Positions 8,101-16,806 of a stretch of DNA of 36,388 nucleotides are shown one piece after another; position 1 is the stretch's first letter; each line of letters begins with the position of its first letter. Origin of the DNA: Lachnospiraceae bacterium (GTDB lineage Bacteria > Bacillota > Clostridia > Lachnospirales > Lachnospiraceae). The stretch covers positions 1-36,388 of the forward strand of contig JAAWAC010000037.1 of NCBI GenBank assembly GCA_022791975.1. The letters are read 5' to 3'. The notes below the pieces were generated by a model, which was not told the origin of the DNA, did no database searches, and worked only from the letters and a program-made list of their open reading frames with translations. Both the position numbers and the translations under genes were made by a program.

Positions 8101-9183
8101 CTATGGATTTTCCTTCTCTTCCTTGGGCTCTTTTTTACTCTTAGGCTCCTTTAAAGCCTCTCCATCTTTGCCCGGCTCTCCCTTTCCTTCCACCAGTCCG
8201 TAATGCTCCCGCACTTTTTCCTCCACAGTATTACAGATTTCCGGATTCTGCTTTAGATAGCTCTTGGCATTTTCCCTTCCCTGGCCAATCTTCTCTCCGT
8301 TATAGGCATACCATGCGCCACTCTTATTGATAATGCCAAGGTTTACAGCCAAGTCCAGAATATCTCCCTCCTTGGCAATCCCCTGACCAAATACAATGTC
8401 AAACTCCGCCTCTTTGAAGGGAGGGGCTATCTTATTTTTTACTACCTTGATGCGGGTGTGATTTCCCACCACCTCGCCTCCCTGCTTTAGGGATTCCACT
8501 CTGCGCACATCCAGACGAATGGAAGAATAAAACTTCAGTGCCCGGCCGCCAGTGGTGGTCTCCGGGTTTCCAAACATTACGCCGATCTTTTCCCGCAGCT
8601 GGTTGATAAAAATCACGATACAGTTGGATTTGCTGATCACAGAGGTCAACTTCCGAAGGGCCTGGGACATAAGACGGGCCTGGAGACCCACATGACTGTC
8701 TCCCATATCCCCATCGATCTCTGCCTTGGGAACTAGAGCGGCCACGGAGTCCACAATCACAATGTCCACCGCCCCGGATCGCACCATAGTCTCCGTGATC
8801 TCCAGAGCCTGCTCTCCATTGTCCGGCTGGGAAATATACAGATTATCAATATCCACCCCAATATTTTTGGCATAGGCCGGATCAAGGGCATGCTCCGCGT
8901 CGATAAAGCCTGCAATCCCGCCTCTCTTCTGCACCTCAGCCACCATATGAAGGGCTACGGTGGTCTTACCACTGGACTCAGGACCATACACCTCAATAAT
9001 TCGTCCCTTGGGCACGCCTCCAAGTCCCAGGGCAATGTCCAGGCTTAGAGAACCGGTGGGCACGGTCTCCACTTGCATCTGGTTGCTGGTATCTCCCAGC
9101 TTCATCACCGATCCCTTTCCAAACTGCTTCTCGATCTGCCCAATCGCCGCATCCAATGCTTTTAATTTATCTTCTTTGACCAT
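8101..9183 (-). CDS. recA: Recombinase RecA
   Basis: RecA is the ATP-dependent strand-exchange protein of homologous repair and the co-protease that triggers LexA cleavage. The 360 residues carry the Walker A GPESSGKT (67-74), the Walker B segment [22 protein letters not shown], loop L1/L2 region ([20 protein letters not shown]), and a charged, lysine/glutamate-rich C-terminal tail. An open frame extends 16 codons further upstream, but this ATG has AAGGAG nine bases before it and matches the usual [10 protein letters not shown] start. It is first in a recA-recX unit under a strong promoter and two LexA boxes. Confidence 0.97.
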   Translation of the reverse strand: MVKEDKLKALDAAIGQIEKQFGKGSVMKLGDTSNQMQVETVPTGSLSLDIALGLGGVPKGRIIEVYGPESSGKTTVALHMVAEVQKRGGIAGFIDAEHALDPAYAKNIGVDIDNLYISQPDNGEQALEITETMVRSGAVDIVIVDSVAALVPKAEIDGDMGDSHVGLQARLMSQALRKLTSVISKSNCIVIFINQLREKIGVMFGNPETTTGGRALKFYSSIRLDVRRVESLKQGGEVVGNHTRIKVVKNKIAPPFKEAEFDIVFGQGIAKEGDILDLAVNLGIINKSGAWYAYNGEKIGQGRENAKSYLKQNPEICNTVEEKVREHYGLVEGKGEPGKDGEALKEPKSKKEPKEEKENP

Positions 9184-9235
9184 ACTACCATTCTCCTTCT
9201 TATTTTTTCTGTTTTTCTTGGATTGCATCACATTT

Positions 9236-9301
9236 CGAACAAACGTTTATCGAACTTTTGTTCGTTTTTACTATCATAATACACTTTTGCTACTTTGTCA
9301 A
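9236..9301 (-). promoter_or_regulatory. recA promoter with two adjacent LexA (SOS) boxes
   Basis: The promoter reads TTGACA (9296-9301), 17 bp, TATGAT (9273-9278) on the minus strand. Just downstream lie CGAACTTTTGTTCG (9251-9264), a full match to the Gram-positive LexA box CGAAC-N4-GTTCG, and CGAACAAACGTTTA (9236-9249), a good second match 15 bp away. Both sit at or after the transcription start, as expected for LexA repression. Confidence 0.9.
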
Positions 9302-9617
9302 GTGCCTTTCACCACCTTTCACAATTTATGGGAGCCCCCACCCTGGGGAAGGCTTTTCCTCCTCCCGGGTGCATTGCCCCCTGTTTTGTAAACCAAGTCT
9401 GTTATTTCCTGTTGGGGAATACATGGCAGAAACCGCCAGAAAATGTTCCTTATTTGAGAAATAAGGGTAGTATAAAATGACTCTATATTTATACTAACAT
9501 AAAACAGATTCCTGTGAAAAGAATTTTTCGTATTTTCTTAAAATTCAGCATATTTACCAAACTCTTTTCCTTTCACATAGAAAAAGTCGAGGACCAGCCT
9601 GATTGCATGGTCCCTCC
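9302..9617. other. Intergenic region without a recognised gene
   Basis: This stretch separates the recA promoter from the XRE gene. Short open frames on plus show no protein-like pattern. Near 9590-9613 the inverted repeat GGACCA/TGGTCC, followed on the minus strand by a T-rich tract, may terminate the XRE transcript. The remainder is AT-rich with small palindromes such as TTATTTGAGAAATAA. Confidence 0.5.
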
Positions 9618-9812
9618 TCACTCTTCCAGAAAGAAAATGTCCTCCACCTGCCGCTCCAACAGCCTTGCCATTTTCATTGCAAGCTCTAGGGTGGGATTAT
9701 ACTTATGGTTTTCAATGGCGATGATGGTTTGCCGGCTGACTCCCAATTTCCTTGCCATATCCTCCTGTCGGAAGCCAGCTTCCTTTCTAAGCTGTTTGAT
9801 TATATTCTTCAT
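9618..9812 (-). CDS. Small XRE-family helix-turn-helix regulator
   Basis: This 64-residue protein begins MKNIIKQLRKEAGFRQEDMA and is almost entirely one Cro/C1-type HTH domain: QEDMARKLGVSRQTIIAIENHKYNPTLELA holds the recognition helix. It then ends with LLERQVEDIFFLEE, typical of the small YozG/PBSX-like chromosomal regulators. A longer open frame upstream overlaps the membrane protein gene in another frame and is not real. The gene starts five bases after the stop of the membrane protein gene, so the two form an operon. Such pairs of a small membrane protein and a mini-XRE regulator are frequent in Firmicutes, usually without known function. Confidence 0.88.
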   Translation of the reverse strand: MKNIIKQLRKEAGFRQEDMARKLGVSRQTIIAIENHKYNPTLELAMKMARLLERQVEDIFFLEE

Positions 9813-9817
9813 CTTAC

Positions 9818-10147
9818 CTACACTTTCATAATAAGATACGTACCCAAGGATATTATGAGAACCGCACCTACAACTGCACCGATAATGGTCCGCAGCAGCT
9901 TGCTGGGCTCCCTGTATTCCTCGTCTCCGGCAATCATTTTTTCTCTCATGCCCATCTGGCAAAATCCCTGCACACACACTGCAAAGCACAGAATAAGCCC
10001 TGGCAGTGGATGATACTCTGCCCCCTTTGCAAGGGTCTGCCAACAATTATAAAGCGTCCATACCCCCAGGGCCAAAAGAACCGAACGATAGCCCCATTCT
10101 TCCGATCGCAGCTGAATATTCCTCTCCATTTCGTCCATTTTTTTCAT
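9818..10147 (-). CDS. Small membrane protein of an XRE-linked cassette
   Basis: The 109-residue protein has a charged N terminus (MKKMDEMERNIQLRSEEWGY) followed by three hydrophobic segments (about 21-37, 47-66 and 86-106) with a short charged loop REKMIAGDEEYREPSK between the second and third. The family is not recognised by name. AGGAGG lies nine bases before the ATG. Its pairing with an HTH regulator suggests the membrane protein is either regulated by it or affects its activity; that is inference. Confidence 0.75.
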   Translation of the reverse strand: MKKMDEMERNIQLRSEEWGYRSVLLALGVWTLYNCWQTLAKGAEYHPLPGLILCFAVCVQGFCQMGMREKMIAGDEEYREPSKLLRTIIGAVVGAVLIISLGTYLIMKV

Positions 10148-10209
10148 GGAATCACGCCTCCTGTATCAGTGAACCTACCTGTTTATGTTAAAAGTTCTTT
10201 ACATTATTG

Positions 10210-10238
10210 AGTGTATCCATAGGACAAAGAAATGTCAA
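10210..10238 (-). promoter_or_regulatory. Promoter for the membrane protein/XRE cassette
   Basis: TTGACA (10233-10238) and TACACT (10210-10215) are 17 bp apart on the minus strand, about 60 bases before the membrane protein gene. Confidence 0.7.
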
Positions 10239-10311
10239 GAGCTTTTAACATTTTATCACATCTCACGTATCTACTCTTTGGGCATATTGCGAATTACACC
10301 AGCATTTCTCA

Positions 10312-10346
10312 TAAAAAAGAAACAGCCAGACCATCAGGTCCAGCTG
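10312..10346 (-). terminator. Terminator after the ABC transporter operon
   Basis: On the minus strand CAGCTGGACC and GGTCTGGCTG form a 10-bp stem with a 4-base loop and two G-U pairs, followed by TTTCTTTTTT. It lies about 40 bases after the permease stop codon. Confidence 0.88.
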
Positions 10347-10387
10347 CTTCCCAAGGGGAAAATCAAAACGAATATTAGATAATATCT

Positions 10388-12943
10388 TCAAGTCATATCA
10401 TCTCGCAGCGCATCAATAATATTCTCCTTCTTTATTTTGCTGACCGCATACAGCATGGTAATGCAGATAACCAAAAACACTCCCAGCACGCTAATCCCTA
10501 TGCTGGCCCAGGGAAATATAAAAGCCACTTCAGCGCCGCCCCACACCAGCCACTGATGAATAAAAAAGGAGAGAAGCACCGCCAGGGGAAGTCCAAGGAG
10601 CAGGGTTCTCCCTCCGTAGAAAAGACACTCAAAGCGCATCATCCTGTTAAAAGCCCTATCGCCCATGCCTACCGAGCGGAGCATAGCCAGCTCCCTTCTT
10701 CGAAGCTTGATATTGGTGGAGATGGTGTTAAACACGTTGGCCACGGCAATAAGAGAAATCATGCCCACAAAAACCAGGGTGAAAAGCCTGATAATAAATT
10801 CCATATTCCGGCTCTCCTCCAATATCTTATGAATGTTATACAGCTCATATTCACAGGTAACCCCTATGCCCTCAAGAGAGGTTTTCATCTGTCTCTCTGA
10901 TTGGCCAGGATTTTCCGACCAAAAAGTCAGGCATTCACTCCCTCCATCTCCCAGGGAGGCAAACTGAGACTTTAAGCTGTAGGGAACTATGCCCATAAAA
11001 ACGTAGTCTCTTACCTCTGACAAATCCGCTGGAGGCGGGTCCAGAGGATAGACATCCACAAAATCCACCTGAATATCTTTGGTCTCCCCATTCTCCCGGG
11101 ACCGGATAGTAACCTCCAAGGAAGAATCTGTAAAAATATCCAGGGCTCCGGACCGTTTTCCCACTGCAATCACACTGGCTTCTGGCCCCGTATACTTCTC
11201 CAGGGAAAGTCCCTGGCTCTCTAAAAACTCTTCAAAGATTTGGTCCTCCATAAACTGAATATCCAGGAGAAGCTCCACATCCTCTCCGTTCTCCCCAAAG
11301 CCCTGACTTGTCTTCCCGCTCTCCCCAAATGCCGTGTCAAGCTTTGCAGCCGGCACGCTGCAAAAATAGGTGGATAAGACCTGGTAGGTGCTTCCGGTCA
11401 CACCGGCCACCTGCCTTAGCTCCTCATAGATCCCAAACAGCTCTCCCTCCTTCATATCCCTGGTGGTAAAAAGAATATCTCCGTCCATTTCCGGGGTGGA
11501 CTGTCTGGCAAACAACCTAAGCTCCGCCTGAAACGTATTTGCCGAGATAAAGAGAACCACACTCAGGGTCAAAGACATGATAATGCTTCGGTAACGCCTT
11601 CGATTTCTCTTAAAATTTTTCAGGGCAAGGGTTCCCTCTAATCCATATATCCCCATTGCCTTCTTACTTATTTTTATGGTTTTGGGCTCCAGCTTCACCC
11701 CCTGGGTCTGGCGGATACATTCCATCACGGGAGTAGCTGCCGCCTTTCTGGCAGGGAGATATGCGGAAATTAAAATGGTCACCAAGCTTACCCCGGCCGC
11801 CACCAAAAGAGCCAGAAGAGATACCCGAAGTACCAGGGGCACTGTATCATACATCATATTTTGGAAATGTCCAGAGGCCAGGGCCAGCACAACCTGAAGA
11901 CTTGGCAGCCCTACAAGAATCCCCAGAGGAATGCCCACCAGGCCAATGCAAAGCCCCTCAAATATCACCGATTTTCGCAGTTGCTTTGCCGTGGCTCCCA
12001 CGGACAAAAGAATCCCAAACTGATGCATGCGCTCATTCAAGGAAATGTTGAACGCGTTATAGATTAAAAAAACCGAACCCGTCATGATTAATAAAATGAG
12101 AATTCCTCCCACGGAATACAAGAGCATCTGAAACACCTGATCCTCCGAAAGTCCCATAAACCGCAAGACAGCATCATTTAGAACATATGTTCCATTTCCT
12201 GCCACAAGCTTTGCGTAGGCATGGACCTGATAGGGCTTCTTTAAGGTGATAAAAGCTGTAAATCTCTCCCGGGAAGCAACCGGGTCCGCAGCTGTAAACA
12301 GGGTGTAACCAGGAGCTGTCCGCTCCTCAAAGACGGGCCTCTGGCAAATGCCCACCACAGTATAGGCGCGCTCCTCCCGGGGTATAAAAGTTTCCTGCTC
12401 CTCTTCTGGTTCTTCTCCTGCCCTATAGGGATGCTGCTGGCTAAGCCTTTCCTCCCCATCCATCCGGTCTCCCAGATTTAAGGTAATGGTATCCCCCAGG
12501 GAATACCGAACTCCCCCATTTAAGGCTACATGGGCCGGTACCAAAATTTCCCAAGGATTCTCCGGCAATCTGCCTGACACCAGGGTTATGGGAAGCTCCT
12601 CAAAGCTATCTTCTGGAAGACCCATGACAAACACATAGGGTTTATAGGGATTCCTTCCTCCATCCAAAACCCCATAACCTAAATTCTCACAAATGCTAAC
12701 CTTAGACACTCGGGAATCCTCCCTCTGTTCCTCTATAAATGTGGCATCCACATCCGGGAAGTTTACCTGCCAGTCTCCATATTTCTCTATGGCTCCTCTC
12801 ACCATATAATCCTGGAGCGACACGGCAAAGGTAGTCACAGCCGTGATCAGAGCCGTAGACAAAGCCACTCCCACAATGGTCACCATGGTCCGTGCCCGGC
12901 TGTTTTTCATTCTTTTCAGGGCATCCTTGTAAAAAATATTCAT
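10388..12943 (-). CDS. ABC transporter permease, FtsX/MacB-like, two-repeat type
   Basis: This is an inner-membrane permease of 851 residues made of two FtsX-like halves. One hydrophobic segment near the N terminus (about 18-42) is followed by a large extracytoplasmic region, then a three-helix cluster (about 275-400) ending in PARKAATPVMECIRQTQ. The second half repeats this: a segment near residue 450, another external domain, and three helices near the C terminus (LRRRELAMLRSVGMGDRAF in the coupling region). Members of this family extrude lipoproteins, peptides or antimicrobial compounds mechanically rather than importing solutes. The start overlaps the ATPase stop by four bases (ATGA), so they are translationally coupled. 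The substrate is unknown; the adjacent two-component system suggests an envelope-stress or peptide-resistance role. Confidence 0.88.
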   Translation of the reverse strand: MNIFYKDALKRMKNSRARTMVTIVGVALSTALITAVTTFAVSLQDYMVRGAIEKYGDWQVNFPDVDATFIEEQREDSRVSKVSICENLGYGVLDGGRNPYKPYVFVMGLPEDSFEELPITLVSGRLPENPWEILVPAHVALNGGVRYSLGDTITLNLGDRMDGEERLSQQHPYRAGEEPEEEQETFIPREERAYTVVGICQRPVFEERTAPGYTLFTAADPVASRERFTAFITLKKPYQVHAYAKLVAGNGTYVLNDAVLRFMGLSEDQVFQMLLYSVGGILILLIMTGSVFLIYNAFNISLNERMHQFGILLSVGATAKQLRKSVIFEGLCIGLVGIPLGILVGLPSLQVVLALASGHFQNMMYDTVPLVLRVSLLALLVAAGVSLVTILISAYLPARKAAATPVMECIRQTQGVKLEPKTIKISKKAMGIYGLEGTLALKNFKRNRRRYRSIIMSLTLSVVLFISANTFQAELRLFARQSTPEMDGDILFTTRDMKEGELFGIYEELRQVAGVTGSTYQVLSTYFCSVPAAKLDTAFGESGKTSQGFGENGEDVELLLDIQFMEDQIFEEFLESQGLSLEKYTGPEASVIAVGKRSGALDIFTDSSLEVTIRSRENGETKDIQVDFVDVYPLDPPPADLSEVRDYVFMGIVPYSLKSQFASLGDGGSECLTFWSENPGQSERQMKTSLEGIGVTCEYELYNIHKILEESRNMEFIIRLFTLVFVGMISLIAVANVFNTISTNIKLRRRELAMLRSVGMGDRAFNRMMRFECLFYGGRTLLLGLPLAVLLSFFIHQWLVWGGAEVAFIFPWASIGISVLGVFLVICITMLYAVSKIKKENIIDALRDDMT

Positions 12944-13632
12944 CTCCCAACCACCTGCCTCTCATCCCGGGTCACCCGACCATCGGAGATACAGATGATC
13001 CGATCCGCCTGTAGGGCAATATTTTCATCATGGGTGACGATAATCAGCGTCTGATGAAACCTCTCATGACTGGCCTTCAAAAGCTGGATAATCTCATATC
13101 CGTTCCGACTGTCCAGACTGCCGGTGGGCTCATCCGCCAGCATCACAGCTGGTGCATTCATCAGCGCCCGGCCGATGGCTACCCGCTGCTGTTGACCGCC
13201 GGAAAGCTGGTTGGGCAGATGTCCCCTTCGATCCTGGAGCCCCAAAAGCTCCAGCAGCTCACAAAGCCTTTCTTGATTCACCTTTCTTTTGTCCATAAGC
13301 ACTGGCAGCGTAATATTTTCCACCACATTCAGGGTGGGGATCAGGTTGTGAAACTGATAAATAAGCCCCACCTGCCGTCTGCGAAAAATAGAAAGTCTTT
13401 CATTGTTCTGGGCGTAGATATCCTGGCCATCCAAAAATACCTTTCCACCGGTGGGTACATCCACCCCAGCAATCATATGAAGCAAGGTGGATTTGTCGGA
13501 TCCAGAGGAACCGATAATCGCCATAAATTCTCCCTTTTCCATAGACAGAGAAACGTGATCAAGAGCTGTAACCTGGTTCTCATCCTTTCCATAAACCTTG
13601 CAAAGATTTTCAATCCTTAAAAATTCCATCAT
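12940..13632 (-). CDS. ABC transporter ATPase with an altered Walker A motif
   Basis: The 230-residue ATPase of the MacB/LolD type powers the adjacent FtsX-like permease. Present are the Q-loop region ([13 protein letters not shown]), the signature [15 protein letters not shown], Walker [14 protein letters not shown] with the catalytic glutamate, and the H-loop [10 protein letters not shown]. The Walker A, however, reads GSSGSDKST (41-49): the last glycine of GxxGxGK[ST] is replaced by Asp46 (codon 13495-13497, GAC, one base from GGC). All other motifs are intact, so either the protein has changed activity, the allele is a recent loss-of-function mutation, or it is a sequencing error. AGGAGA lies a few bases before the ATG. 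Confidence 0.9.
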   Translation of the reverse strand: MMEFLRIENLCKVYGKDENQVTALDHVSLSMEKGEFMAIIGSSGSDKSTLLHMIAGVDVPTGGKVFLDGQDIYAQNNERLSIFRRRQVGLIYQFHNLIPTLNVVENITLPVLMDKRKVNQERLCELLELLGLQDRRGHLPNQLSGGQQQRVAIGRALMNAPAVMLADEPTGSLDSRNGYEIIQLLKASHERFHQTLIIVTHDENIALQADRIICISDGRVTRDERQVVGR

Positions 13633-13776
13633 GTAAGTCTCCTCTCCTTCTATCCGGGATGAAGGCTGGAATCATCAGCCAGCACAATGGTGAAATCTCC
13701 AATACCTGGAAACTTCTCTTCATCCCCTTATGGTAATGTTTGTATCCCTATGATAGAATCCACGGCTTACATCTTT

Positions 13777-13857
13777 GTGACTTTCCGGTGAGAGATCCGT
13801 CACTTTTCCTGTCTGTGACTTCGAAGCAAAGATTCCGCCCCATCTTTGCCCGTGACT
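13777..13857 (-). promoter_or_regulatory. Repeated GTGACT/AGTCAC half-sites upstream of the ABC genes
   Basis: The 242-base gap between the histidine kinase and the ABC ATPase contains GTGACT at 13777-13782, 13815-13820 and 13852-13857 and an inverted GTCACT at 13799-13804. The direct copies are spaced 38 and 37 bases apart. They may be binding sites for the adjacent response regulator controlling the ABC genes. No promoter with both good boxes was identified in this gap. Confidence 0.4.
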
Positions 13858-13874
13858 CTTGGGCCAAAAAACTG

Positions 13875-14870
13875 TCATCTCTCTTTTGGAAAGCGAACGG
13901 AAAACACGGCTCCTCCTCGGGGATGATTTTTGGCACTGACAGTTCCCCCCTGCTGAACAATAATCTGTCGGCCAAGAGCCAGTCCGATTCCGTACCCAGT
14001 TGCCTTCGATTTCTTTCCCCTGTAAAACCGTTCAAACAGGTAAGGTAACTCCTCCTTCTCAAAGCCTGGCCCGCTGTCATGGATGGTAATCTCTGTAAAG
14101 AGCAGGGTATCCCGGCACACAATCTCTATCTGTCCCCCATCTCCTGCGCTTTCCATGGAATTTTTCACCATGTTTTGCACGGCCTCAGAAAGCCAGCCCA
14201 AATCACCAAAAAGTATCGCCTCCTGGGGAATTTCCTTTATCAGGGTAATATTGTGAAGCTCCATGGCAATCAAAAAAGGGCGAAGGGCTGTCTCTATAAG
14301 CTTCCCCACCCCCAACGGTTCCCTCTGGAATTGAATCATGCCTGCATCCAGCCGGGACAATTTTAAAAGAGAGGTAACCAGCCAGTCCATCTGGATAAAC
14401 AGCTCCTCCGTCTCCCGCAGCAGGCTCTTTCGCTCTCTCTCCTTGGGATTGTCCTTGAGAAAAGAGAGGATCAGGTTGGCGGAGGTTAAGGGCGTGCGCA
14501 GCTGATGGGCAATATCCGCCAGGGAATCTGCCAGATATTGCTTCTCTCTTTTCAGCGCATCATTCTGCTCCCGGATACGCAGGGTCATTTTGGTGATCTC
14601 ACTCTCCAGAATGGAAAGCTCTCCTTCCTCTGCCTGGCTCATATACAGGTGTTCCTCCTTGTGAAGCACCCGGTCAATCTCATGGGAAATCTGTGCAATG
14701 CTTTTGTACCTGGCCCGGGTAAATACAAAAAAGGCCACGCCAAAGGCAGCAGACAAAAAAAGAACTGGCAGTACCGCAGCAGGCTCTATGACAAAGCCTC
14801 CCACTGCACCCAAAAGACTAATCAAAACAAACAGGATCAAAAACCTTTGTATCTCTCTATTTCGAAGCAT
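13875..14870 (-). CDS. Sensor histidine kinase of the ABC-transporter-linked two-component system
   Basis: A compact sensor kinase of 331 residues. Two membrane helices (about 9-28 and 32-50) are joined by a very short loop, so there is almost no external sensor domain, as in the 'intramembrane-sensing' BceS-like kinases that respond to a partner ABC transporter. The dimerisation domain has the phospho-acceptor H122 in DIAHQLRTPLTSANL. The ATP-binding domain shows the N box (NMVKNSMESA), G1 (HDSGPGFEKEE), F box (FERFYRG) and G2 (GYGIGLALGRQI). The start overlaps the response regulator stop by 14 bases. It presumably senses the state of the transporter encoded downstream. Confidence 0.92.
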   Translation of the reverse strand: MLRNREIQRFLILFVLISLLGAVGGFVIEPAAVLPVLFLSAAFGVAFFVFTRARYKSIAQISHEIDRVLHKEEHLYMSQAEEGELSILESEITKMTLRIREQNDALKREKQYLADSLADIAHQLRTPLTSANLILSFLKDNPKERERKSLLRETEELFIQMDWLVTSLLKLSRLDAGMIQFQREPLGVGKLIETALRPFLIAMELHNITLIKEIPQEAILFGDLGWLSEAVQNMVKNSMESAGDGGQIEIVCRDTLLFTEITIHDSGPGFEKEELPYLFERFYRGKKSKATGYGIGLALGRQIIVQQGGTVSAKNHPRGGAVFSVRFPKER

Positions 14871-15543
14871 CCTGCCCTCCCAGCCGGTATCCAGTCCCCC
14901 GGACTGTGAGAATCATCTGAGGATTCACCGGATCATCCTCTATTTTCTCTCGCAGCCGTTTGATATATACGGACAAGGTGTTATTATTCACAAATTCCCC
15001 TGCCGCATCCCAGACCTCATCCAGAAGTCGATCCCGGGTGATAATGCTTCTGGGATTATTGACAAATATCAACAATAACCGGTACTCTAAGGCAGAGAGA
15101 AACACCTCCTCCCCATTCTTTCTCACAATTCCACTTGCCGTGTCCACAGAAAGGCCGTGGATTTCAAAGGAGGAGGGAGATCGTCCGTATTTCCGAAGGG
15201 CGCTCCCTATGCGTGCAATCAGCTCCCGGGGGCGAAAGGGCTTGGTGATATAATCATCTGCCCCCATATTCAGCCCGGTAACCACGCTGGCCTCATCTCC
15301 GGAGGCAGTGAGAAAAATCACGGGAATATCCTGCATCTCTTTAATCTGCGTGCACACAGTAAAGCCGTTGCCGTCAGGCAGAGAAATGTCCACCAGAGCC
15401 AGGTCAAACTGGTTCTCCAAAAGCAGAACCTGGGCTTCCTCCCGGGTAGGGGCATGGAGAACGGCAAAGCCTTCTGTTCGCAACAGGCGCCCCAGATTTC
15501 TGGCAATCTCCCTGTCATCCTCAATCAGAAAAATCCGCTTCAT
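14857..15543 (-). CDS. OmpR-family response regulator of the ABC-transporter-linked system
   Basis: The 228-residue regulator has a receiver domain (about 1-115) with the acidic pair E8-D9-D10, phospho-acceptor D52 (LVDISLPDGNG), T79 and K101. A C-terminal winged helix follows (LSALEYRLLLIFVNNP, then NTLSVYIKRLREKIEDDP and VRGTGYRL). The open frame runs 30 codons further upstream, but this ATG has AGGAGG eight bases before it and matches the family start. It is first of the regulator-kinase-ATPase-permease cluster and lies 76 bases after asd, behind an imperfect terminator. Confidence 0.93.
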   Translation of the reverse strand: MKRIFLIEDDREIARNLGRLLRTEGFAVLHAPTREEAQVLLLENQFDLALVDISLPDGNGFTVCTQIKEMQDIPVIFLTASGDEASVVTGLNMGADDYITKPFRPRELIARIGSALRKYGRSPSSFEIHGLSVDTASGIVRKNGEEVFLSALEYRLLLIFVNNPRSIITRDRLLDEVWDAAGEFVNNNTLSVYIKRLREKIEDDPVNPQMILTVRGTGYRLGGQDASK

Positions 15544-15570
15544 GGGTTTTCCTCCTTTATTATAAACAGA

Positions 15571-15605
15571 ACCGGCCGCCGTCTCTTCTGGACGGCCTGC
15601 CGGCT
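15571..15605 (-). terminator. Probable terminator after asd
   Basis: On the minus strand GCCGGC-AG-GCCGTC and GACGGC-G-GCCGGT form a GC-rich interrupted stem followed by TCTGTTTAT. The T tract is imperfect, so some transcription may continue into the response regulator gene. Confidence 0.6.
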
Positions 15606-15619
15606 CTTTCTTTTTCCTC

Positions 15620-16705
15620 TTATTTCTTCGCAATATATCCCTGCGCCTTTAAAAGCTCCGCACAGAGAACAGCTCCCCCGGCGGCTCCCCGCACTGTATT
15701 GTGGGAAAGACCTACAAATTTCCAGTCATACACATGATCTGGACGAATCCGCCCGATGGAAACCCCCATACCCCGCTCATAATCCACATCCAGCTGCACC
15801 TGCGGCCGGTTATCCTCCTCCATATACCGGATAAACTGCTCCGGCGCACTGGGAAGTCCAAGCTGCTGGGGCACGCCCCGATAGCTCACAAGCTTTTCAA
15901 TGAGCTGCTCCTTGGTAGGCTTTTTGCGGAATTTGACAAATACTGCGGCCGTGTGTCCATTGAGCACCGGCACTCGAATACACTGACAGGTGATCACCGG
16001 CTCCTTGGCCAGCTGAATCTCTCCGTCCACCAGCTTTCCCAGCACCCGCAAAGGCTCCCGCTCGCTCTTTTCCTCCTCCCCTCCAATATAGGGAATAATA
16101 TTCTCCACCATTTCCGGCCAGTCCTGGAAATTTTTTCCAGCTCCAGAGATAGCCTGGTAGGTGGTAGCCACCACCTCATAGGGCTCAAATTCCTCCCAGG
16201 CCTTTAAAGCCGGGGTATAAGACTGAATGGAGCAGTTGGGTTTTACGGCAATAAATCCCCGACTGGTTCCCAGACGCTCCCTCTGCTTCTCAATAATTCC
16301 CATATGCTCCGGATTGATTTCCGGAACCACCATGGGCACATCCGGTGTCCAGCGGTGGGCACTGTTGTTGGAAACCACCGGAGTCTCTGTCTTGGCATAG
16401 GCCTCCTCAATGGCCTTGATCTCCTCCTTGGTCATATCTACGGCGCTGAACACAAAATCCACGCTGGCTGCCACCTTCTCCACCTCATTGACATTCATTA
16501 CCACCAGCTTTTTTACCGCCTCCGGCATGGGTGTGGCCATCTTCCATCGGCCCCCCACAGCCTCCTCATAAGTTTTTCCCGCCGAACGGGGGCTAGCCGC
16601 AATGGTCACCACCTGAAACCAGGGATGATCCTCCAAAAGAGAGATAAACCTCTGTCCTACCATACCGGTACCCCCCAGGATACCTACCTTTAGCTTCTCA
16701 CTCAT
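15620..16705 (-). CDS. asd: Aspartate-semialdehyde dehydrogenase
   Basis: Asd reduces aspartyl phosphate to aspartate semialdehyde with NADPH, the branch point to lysine/diaminopimelate, methionine and threonine. The 361 residues match the archaeal/fungal-like subfamily, which is longer than the typical E. coli-like form in its internal loops. Seen are the N-terminal GILGGTGMVGQRF nucleotide-binding turn, the active-site cysteine C158 in AVKPNCSIQ, QAISGAGKN, the proton-acceptor H251 in VLNGHTAAVFVKF, and the C-terminal HNTVRGAAGG. AGGAG lies nine bases before the ATG. It has its own promoter region with two 21-bp-spaced repeats in the leader. Confidence 0.95.
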   Translation of the reverse strand: MSEKLKVGILGGTGMVGQRFISLLEDHPWFQVVTIAASPRSAGKTYEEAVGGRWKMATPMPEAVKKLVVMNVNEVEKVAASVDFVFSAVDMTKEEIKAIEEAYAKTETPVVSNNSAHRWTPDVPMVVPEINPEHMGIIEKQRERLGTSRGFIAVKPNCSIQSYTPALKAWEEFEPYEVVATTYQAISGAGKNFQDWPEMVENIIPYIGGEEEKSEREPLRVLGKLVDGEIQLAKEPVITCQCIRVPVLNGHTAAVFVKFRKKPTKEQLIEKLVSYRGVPQQLGLPSAPEQFIRYMEEDNRPQVQLDVDYERGMGVSIGRIRPDHVYDWKFVGLSHNTVRGAAGGAVLCAELLKAQGYIAKK

Positions 16706-16752
16706 TTTTTCATTCTCCTCTTGTTTCCATACAAAAAAGAACTTTTGTATTT

Positions 16753-16793
16753 TTTATGCATCCATTTGTCTTCTTTATGCACACATTTGTCTT
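16753..16793. repeat. Two tandem 20-bp repeats in the asd leader
   Basis: TTTATGCATCCATTTGTCTT (16753-16772) and TTTATGCACACATTTGTCTT (16774-16793) differ at two positions and are offset by 21 bp, two helical turns. They lie between the candidate asd promoter and its start codon and may be a regulator-binding site. Confidence 0.7.
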
Positions 16794-16806
16794 TTACTCA
16801 CATATA

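Noticed and set aside
12940..15543. Naming the ABC and two-component cluster BceRSAB
   Set aside because: The kinase resembles BceS in lacking an external sensor, but the permease is a two-repeat FtsX type with eight helices rather than the ten-helix BceB, so the name was withheld.
15553..15562. TATAAT-like sequence just before the response regulator gene at 15543
   Set aside because: It would start transcription practically at the ribosome-binding site and has no -35 box; it is more likely chance in an AT-rich leader.
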